The position numbers and the translations under genes were made by a program. Under the pieces are notes generated by a model that had not been told where the DNA came from, ran no database searches, and worked only from the letters and a program-made list of their open reading frames with translations. Below, piece by piece: positions 59,942 to 63,757 of a stretch of 63,757 nucleotides of DNA. The stretch covers positions 1 through 63,757 of the forward strand of contig CAMKJU010000012.1 in the NCBI GenBank assembly GCA_946413265.1, read 5' to 3'. Origin of the DNA: an uncultured Lentisphaerota bacterium. GTDB lineage: Bacteria; Verrucomicrobiota; Kiritimatiellia; RFP12; UBA1067. The stretch's first letter is position 1. Each line of letters begins with the position of its first letter.

Positions 59942-62226
59942 AGCGCCTCCTGTGCGTTAGGGAACCGCTTGCGCAGTTCGGCCATGACATCCCGGGACTC
60001 CTTCTCCCGACCCTTTTCCTTGAGAATGGCCGCCGCGCGGGAGAGGGCGTGTGGCACCATCTTCGCATCGTCGAACAGCGACCCTACGAGCATGTGGTAG
60101 GCAAGGGCCTTGTCCATCTCCCCGCGCTCCTCCTCGTTCGCCGCGAGCGCGGCGTATGCCTGGATGCGCAGGGACCGCTGTTCGGGAGATTGGGCGCGGG
60201 TGACGGCGTTCTCCAGATGCTCGCGCGCCTCGTCGAACTGCCCGCCTTCTGATTCAAGCCGCCCCAGCGCAAGCGCGGCCAGAGCGCCGCTCTCCGTTTC
60301 GGCCCCAGTTGCAAGCGCGCGGGCGTACGCCTCCTTCGCGGCGTCCTTTTCGCCCAGCCGCTCGCGGGCCTGCCCCAGCAGCGTGGCCGCGGTCTGCGTC
60401 CAGGCCGGGTCCACGTTCCTGCGCTCAAGAACGGATGCGGCCGCGCAAGCGGTTCCCCATTCCTGCATGTCCATAAGCGTGCGTGCCGTCCACTCCAGGA
60501 CCTCCGACGTGAGGCGGCCAACGGCCTTCGTGTTCAGGAGAGAGGCGAACAGCGTCGCCGCCTCGCGCGAGGCCCCACGCTTCTTGAGCACGGACGCGAG
60601 CTCCAGCTTTATCTCGCGCTCAAATACGGCTGAAGGCTTTTCGGCCAGCGCGGCGCGGAAATGCTTCTCTGCCTCGGGTTCGTCGCCCGCGCCTAACGCC
60701 GCGACGCCCCACCAGTAAAGGTTCTCCATGCGCCGGGCCGCGTTCGGGAAGCGCGTAATCCGCTCGCCCAGCAGCTGCTCCGCCGCGCGGTAGTCACGCA
60801 CAGTCTTCTCCGGACGCCGCAGCACCGCTATGGCGCGCGCGTATAGCGCGTCAGACGCATACGGGGAGTCGGGATAGCGCGCCACGAGGTTTTTCCAGTC
60901 GTTGCACGCCTGTTCGACCTGTCCGCGCTTCATTTCGCATGCGCCCGCTAGAAAAAGAGCCTGCGGGGCCACGGCATTCGTGGGCCAGTCTCCGGCAAGA
61001 CCGCGGTAGGCCACGGCCGCGCGCCCCCAGTCGCGTGTCTGCTCCAGCAACCACGCGAGACGGTGGACCGCACGCGGCGCAAACGCGCTTTTCCTGTTCT
61101 TCGCCATGCGGCGCGCATACTCGACGGCAACAGGATAGTTCGTGAGCGCGATTGCGCTTTCACAGCCGAGGCTCCATGCGCGTTCCGCGTACTTTGCAGG
61201 AGGGTCTCCATGCGATGAGAGCATCTTCAGGACGCCGGCGTTATCGCCCTGCGCGGAAATCACGGATAGGTAGTCGAACCACGCCTCGTCGGCGTAGCGT
61301 CCCTTCGGAAACTCCTTCAGCTGCGCGGCGTATGCGTGTATCGCGTCCACGCGCCGCTCAAGCATCCGCAACGCCGAAGCGGTGATGTAGTAGGCATCCT
61401 CGTTGTCTGGTCCGCGCAGCGGCGAAGCTATCTCCAGCGCCTCGGAGTAGCGTCCGGAAAGATAGCAGGCCCATGCCGCGTAGATACGCGACTCCTTTAC
61501 GCGCGGCGAATCGCGGAATTCGGACGCGAGGCGGTGGAAGAGCCTGGCGGCCTCGGTATACCTCTCGTCACGATAACCCAGCATCGCGGCGGAGAACAGA
61601 GCCTCTGCCGCGACCTGCGGATCGCTCGACGCGGCCATGTCCAGGTAGATGCCGAGCGCCTGGCGCCTGTCCTGCACCGAGTCGGACTCCGAAAGCAGTG
61701 CAGCCCCCTTCAGTCGGGCAAGGCGCGCCACGTCGTTCGTGCGCGAAATCTCCGCAGCACGGCGGTAGTAGTCGATGGCGCCCTTCATGTCCTTCGCGTC
61801 GCGGGCGATGTCGCCCAGGTAATTGAGCGCCGTTGCGCGGATTGAATCGGAGGCGCTCCTGCGGTCAAGTTCCTTCAGTTCCCGCGCGCGCGCTTCGCCG
61901 GTGCGGAGCATCGCACGGTTCAAGCGTGCCACGTCGGCATAGCGCGAGGCCGGCGTGGAGGCAATTAGCTCGGCGTAGCAGTTGAGCGCGTCTTCGGGCC
62001 GCTTGAGGATGCGATAGGTGTCTCCGAGACGGAACAGCACCTCGTCGTGCGGCACGCCTTTCGCGTTGCGGATGGCCTCGTACTCGCGCAGGGCCTCGGC
62101 GTACATGCCCCTTTTCGAGAGCTGGATGGCCAGCTCCAGACGGTCGGGCGGCGGCGCGGTAACGAGCTGCGCGGCGAGCGGCAGAGCCACGAGGGCCAGG
62201 ACTATAGGACAGAATCGCTTGAACAT
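59938..62226 (-). CDS. exported TPR-repeat protein
   Basis: A 762-residue protein with a signal peptide (MFKRFCPIVLALVALPLAAQ) and many TPR motifs over its length (IQLSKRGMYAEALREYEAIR, EVLFRLGDTYRILKRPEDAL, AAMLGYRDERYTEAARLFHR, AIAVLRRPEKTVRDYRAAEQ, ARTLMDMQEWGTACAAASVL). It is probably periplasmic and a scaffold for the vWA protein encoded next. The ATG at 62226 is 8 bases after TTTGGTATAAT (62235-62240), so the mRNA is almost leaderless. Confidence 0.82.
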   Translation of the reverse strand: MFKRFCPIVLALVALPLAAQLVTAPPPDRLELAIQLSKRGMYAEALREYEAIRNAKGVPHDEVLFRLGDTYRILKRPEDALNCYAELIASTPASRYADVARLNRAMLRTGEARARELKELDRRSASDSIRATALNYLGDIARDAKDMKGAIDYYRRAAEISRTNDVARLARLKGAALLSESDSVQDRRQALGIYLDMAASSDPQVAAEALFSAAMLGYRDERYTEAARLFHRLASEFRDSPRVKESRIYAAWACYLSGRYSEALEIASPLRGPDNEDAYYITASALRMLERRVDAIHAYAAQLKEFPKGRYADEAWFDYLSVISAQGDNAGVLKMLSSHGDPPAKYAERAWSLGCESAIALTNYPVAVEYARRMAKNRKSAFAPRAVHRLAWLLEQTRDWGRAAVAYRGLAGDWPTNAVAPQALFLAGACEMKRGQVEQACNDWKNLVARYPDSPYASDALYARAIAVLRRPEKTVRDYRAAEQLLGERITRFPNAARRMENLYWWGVAALGAGDEPEAEKHFRAALAEKPSAVFEREIKLELASVLKKRGASREAATLFASLLNTKAVGRLTSEVLEWTARTLMDMQEWGTACAAASVLERRNVDPAWTQTAATLLGQARERLGEKDAAKEAYARALATGAETESGALAALALGRLESEGGQFDEAREHLENAVTRAQSPEQRSLRIQAYAALAANEEERGEMDKALAYHMLVGSLFDDAKMVPHALSRAAAILKEKGREKESRDVMAELRKRFPNAQEAL

Positions 62227-62234
62227 CGGAGAAG

Positions 62235-62240
62235 ATTATA
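62235..62240 (-). promoter_or_regulatory. extended -10 box of the TPR/vWA operon
   Basis: TTTGGTATAATCTTC on the minus strand. The start should be near 62228, two bases before the ATG. It lies within 30 bases of the secretin stop codon. Confidence 0.65.
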
Positions 62241-62269
62241 CCAAAAAAACGCCCCTTGTGCGCATCCTT

Positions 62270-63757
62270 TTAATCGTTCTTCCTGAAAGGAAGCGGGAAC
62301 GTCACCCTTTCCGTCCGGTTGGTGGCAAGCGGATCCTTCGCCTGCTCGTCGAGTGAGCGCGTGTCCAGCGAGGCGATGCCCTCGATCGCGTTGCCGTGGC
62401 GGTCGCCTGGTTCGAGCTTCACGCCCTCAGTGTACATGCGGCCGAGCACCGCGTTCTTGGGCAGGCCCACGTCCTGCTTCAGCCCCTTCGGATCCGCCAT
62501 GCCCACGGTCACGAACACGAGAATCTCCTTCTGCACCTTCGAGCGGATCTTGCGTCCGAAGAGCTTGTCGCCGACCCATGGGATGTCGCGCAGCCAGGGA
62601 ATGCCTGAATCCGTCTGCTCCTCCGTCGTTCTCGATAGGCCGCCAATCACGGCCGTCTCGCCCGCCACGAGCGTAAAGTCGGTCACGAGGCGCTGTACGT
62701 CCAGCACGGGGTACTTAGACGAGTACGTACCGGCGTTGTTGGCAGACTGCGCGGTGTCGCCCGCGCCAGCGGTAACCCAGTCCGTGCGACTTGAGATCGT
62801 GGGGACGATGGACACGTTGATAAGCCCGTTGGAGCTTACGCGCGGCGTGACCTCCAGCGAGATGCCCCAGCTGAAGAAGGCCTCCTTCGCGAACATCATC
62901 TTGTCCTCGCCGGGTACCGCCGCCATGTTCATGCTCAAGTCCAGGGCGTCCGAGTTGCTGCCGGTCGTACGCTTGGCGGATATCTGCACGTTGGGGTACT
63001 TCTCGGTCATGTCCACCGTGGCCTTCTTGCCGTTGGCCACGATGATCTTCGGATTGGAGAAGATGCGCGCGTCGCCGCTCGAGTCGAGCGCGCTGAGCAC
63101 AAGCGACATGTCGGAGAACTGCAGCGTACCGGAGAAGTAGCTGATGCCGCCGTCGCGCCCAGTAGTGGTCGAGGTCTCGGACGACGTGCGATCCGATGTG
63201 ACTTCGCCCTTCGCCGACGTTTTTTCCGTGTAGGAAGACGTCTTCGACGCGGTCTGCCCGGCGATGCCGTATGTGTAGGTGCCCGCACTCCCCGCCCCGC
63301 CGGACGACACGACAGAGCGCTTGAAGTCAGTGACCGCGTTGCCCACGACCATACGGTCCATGCCGCCGCCGAACGAAGCCGTGCCTTTCATGCCGTCGAG
63401 CATTGACCAGTCAATGCCGAGCTTGTGCGAGGCCGAGTTCTGGAGTTCCACGAAACGCGCCTCGATGTAGACCTGAGGGACCTCGATGTCAATCGCCTTC
63501 ACCACTTTTTCGCAGGCATCGAGGATCATTCCGGGAGCCGTGACCATCACAGTGTTCGCCTCTGGAAAGGCTTGGGCCATCTTGGCTACCCTGAACGCAA
63601 TGCCGAAGTCCCCGCTCCACGTGCTGTTGAACCTCTCGGCGACCTCCACGGCATTCGCGTGGTAAAGCCTAAAAGTGCGGGTGGAGATGAGCAACTTCTC
63701 ATTCTGCCACGCCATCCATACTGGGTTGGTGGCGACAAGCGTAACTACGTTCGTGAC
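62270..63757 (-). CDS. secretin (type II/IV secretion GspD/PilQ type), partial at the 5' end
   Basis: The frame is open to the window edge (VTNVVTLVATNPVWMAWQNE...), with at least 495 residues seen. Domains: secretin N-type repeat (RTFRLYHANAVEVAERFNST, AQAFPEANTVMVTAPGMILD), then IDIEVPQVYIEARFVELQNS, and the secretin core (VLSALDSSGDARIFSNPKII, GISLEVTPRVSSNGLINVSI, VLDVQRLVTDFTLVAGETAV, DIPWVGDKLFGRKIRSKVQK). It forms a gated outer-membrane channel for secretion or pili. A serine-rich low-complexity stretch (SKTSSYTEKTSAKGEVTSDR) interrupts the core. The N-terminus is outside the window. Confidence 0.9.
   Translation of the reverse strand, partial: VTNVVTLVATNPVWMAWQNEKLLISTRTFRLYHANAVEVAERFNSTWSGDFGIAFRVAKMAQAFPEANTVMVTAPGMILDACEKVVKAIDIEVPQVYIEARFVELQNSASHKLGIDWSMLDGMKGTASFGGGMDRMVVGNAVTDFKRSVVSSGGAGSAGTYTYGIAGQTASKTSSYTEKTSAKGEVTSDRTSSETSTTTGRDGGISYFSGTLQFSDMSLVLSALDSSGDARIFSNPKIIVANGKKATVDMTEKYPNVQISAKRTTGSNSDALDLSMNMAAVPGEDKMMFAKEAFFSWGISLEVTPRVSSNGLINVSIVPTISSRTDWVTAGAGDTAQSANNAGTYSSKYPVLDVQRLVTDFTLVAGETAVIGGLSRTTEEQTDSGIPWLRDIPWVGDKLFGRKIRSKVQKEILVFVTVGMADPKGLKQDVGLPKNAVLGRMYTEGVKLEPGDRHGNAIEGIASLDTRSLDEQAKDPLATNRTERVTFPLPFRKND

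Overview
The window reads as a high-GC bacterial chromosome, most likely from the PVC superphylum (Verrucomicrobiota/Kiritimatiellota type). This is inferred from a MurA with Asp in place of the catalytic Cys, twin-arginine dehydrogenase and sugar-isomerase-like proteins, secreted rhamnosidase-type glycosidases, autotransporter-type repeats on a cytochrome-like protein, and a diderm envelope (secretin, LptE-like, BamD-like). Almost all genes lie on the minus strand and are chained by 4-base ATGA overlaps. Transcription units start at an extended -10 box of the form TGGTATAAT, usually with no visible -35. Several start codons lie only 6-9 bases after that box, so those mRNAs should be nearly leaderless.

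Region by region, from low to high coordinates. 1-930: an ECF sigma factor cut by the window edge, preceded on its strand by three tRNA genes with leucine anticodons but short variable loops, a strong hairpin and a 28-codon leucine-rich leader ORF. 1083-10357: a tight eight-gene cassette of five radical SAM enzymes (two cobalamin-binding, two paralogous auxiliary-cluster types, one resembling the tetraether lipid synthase family), two GNAT-like proteins and a GH3-type acyl-adenylating ligase. This looks like an undescribed biosynthetic pathway and is the leading candidate for a new system. 10393-10860: its promoter, a divergent leaderless 47-residue tail-anchored protein gene, and a small RNA with its own promoter and terminator. 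10906-18257: an AT-richer island with three ankyrin-repeat proteins, an unknown 470-residue protein, small genes and a regulator. 18339-23170: a SLOG-fold protein, then a Ro60/Rsr (TROVE) gene flanked by two related RNA loci with tRNA-like, Y-RNA-like cores, and a decayed phage-type protein.

23290-37513: a secreted-enzyme locus with a metallo-beta-lactamase-fold protein, an 850-residue unknown, a GH43-like/GH78 rhamnosidase fusion, a Tat-exported fucose-isomerase-like protein, and a 1480-residue fusion of a BASS transporter with a hydrazine-synthase-alpha-like dihaem protein. 37571-43311: siroheme decarboxylase (with a palindromic repeat inserted in frame), LptE-like, BamD-like, a metal hydrolase, purE, a membrane protein and purD. 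43385-50584: lactate-utilisation-type LutC and a LutB-LutA fusion, a broken transposase joined to an ORF6N gene, repeats, murA and an oxidoreductase. 50670-57198: queC, a phosphatase, metK, uvrB and ribBA. 57195-63757: an envelope operon (vWA protein, TPR protein) and a partial secretin.

Mobile-element traces are mostly small palindromes (REP/MITE-like), including one inside a gene. No CRISPR array, rRNA or intact transposase was seen. All assignments were made by reading the sequence only; no database was searched.
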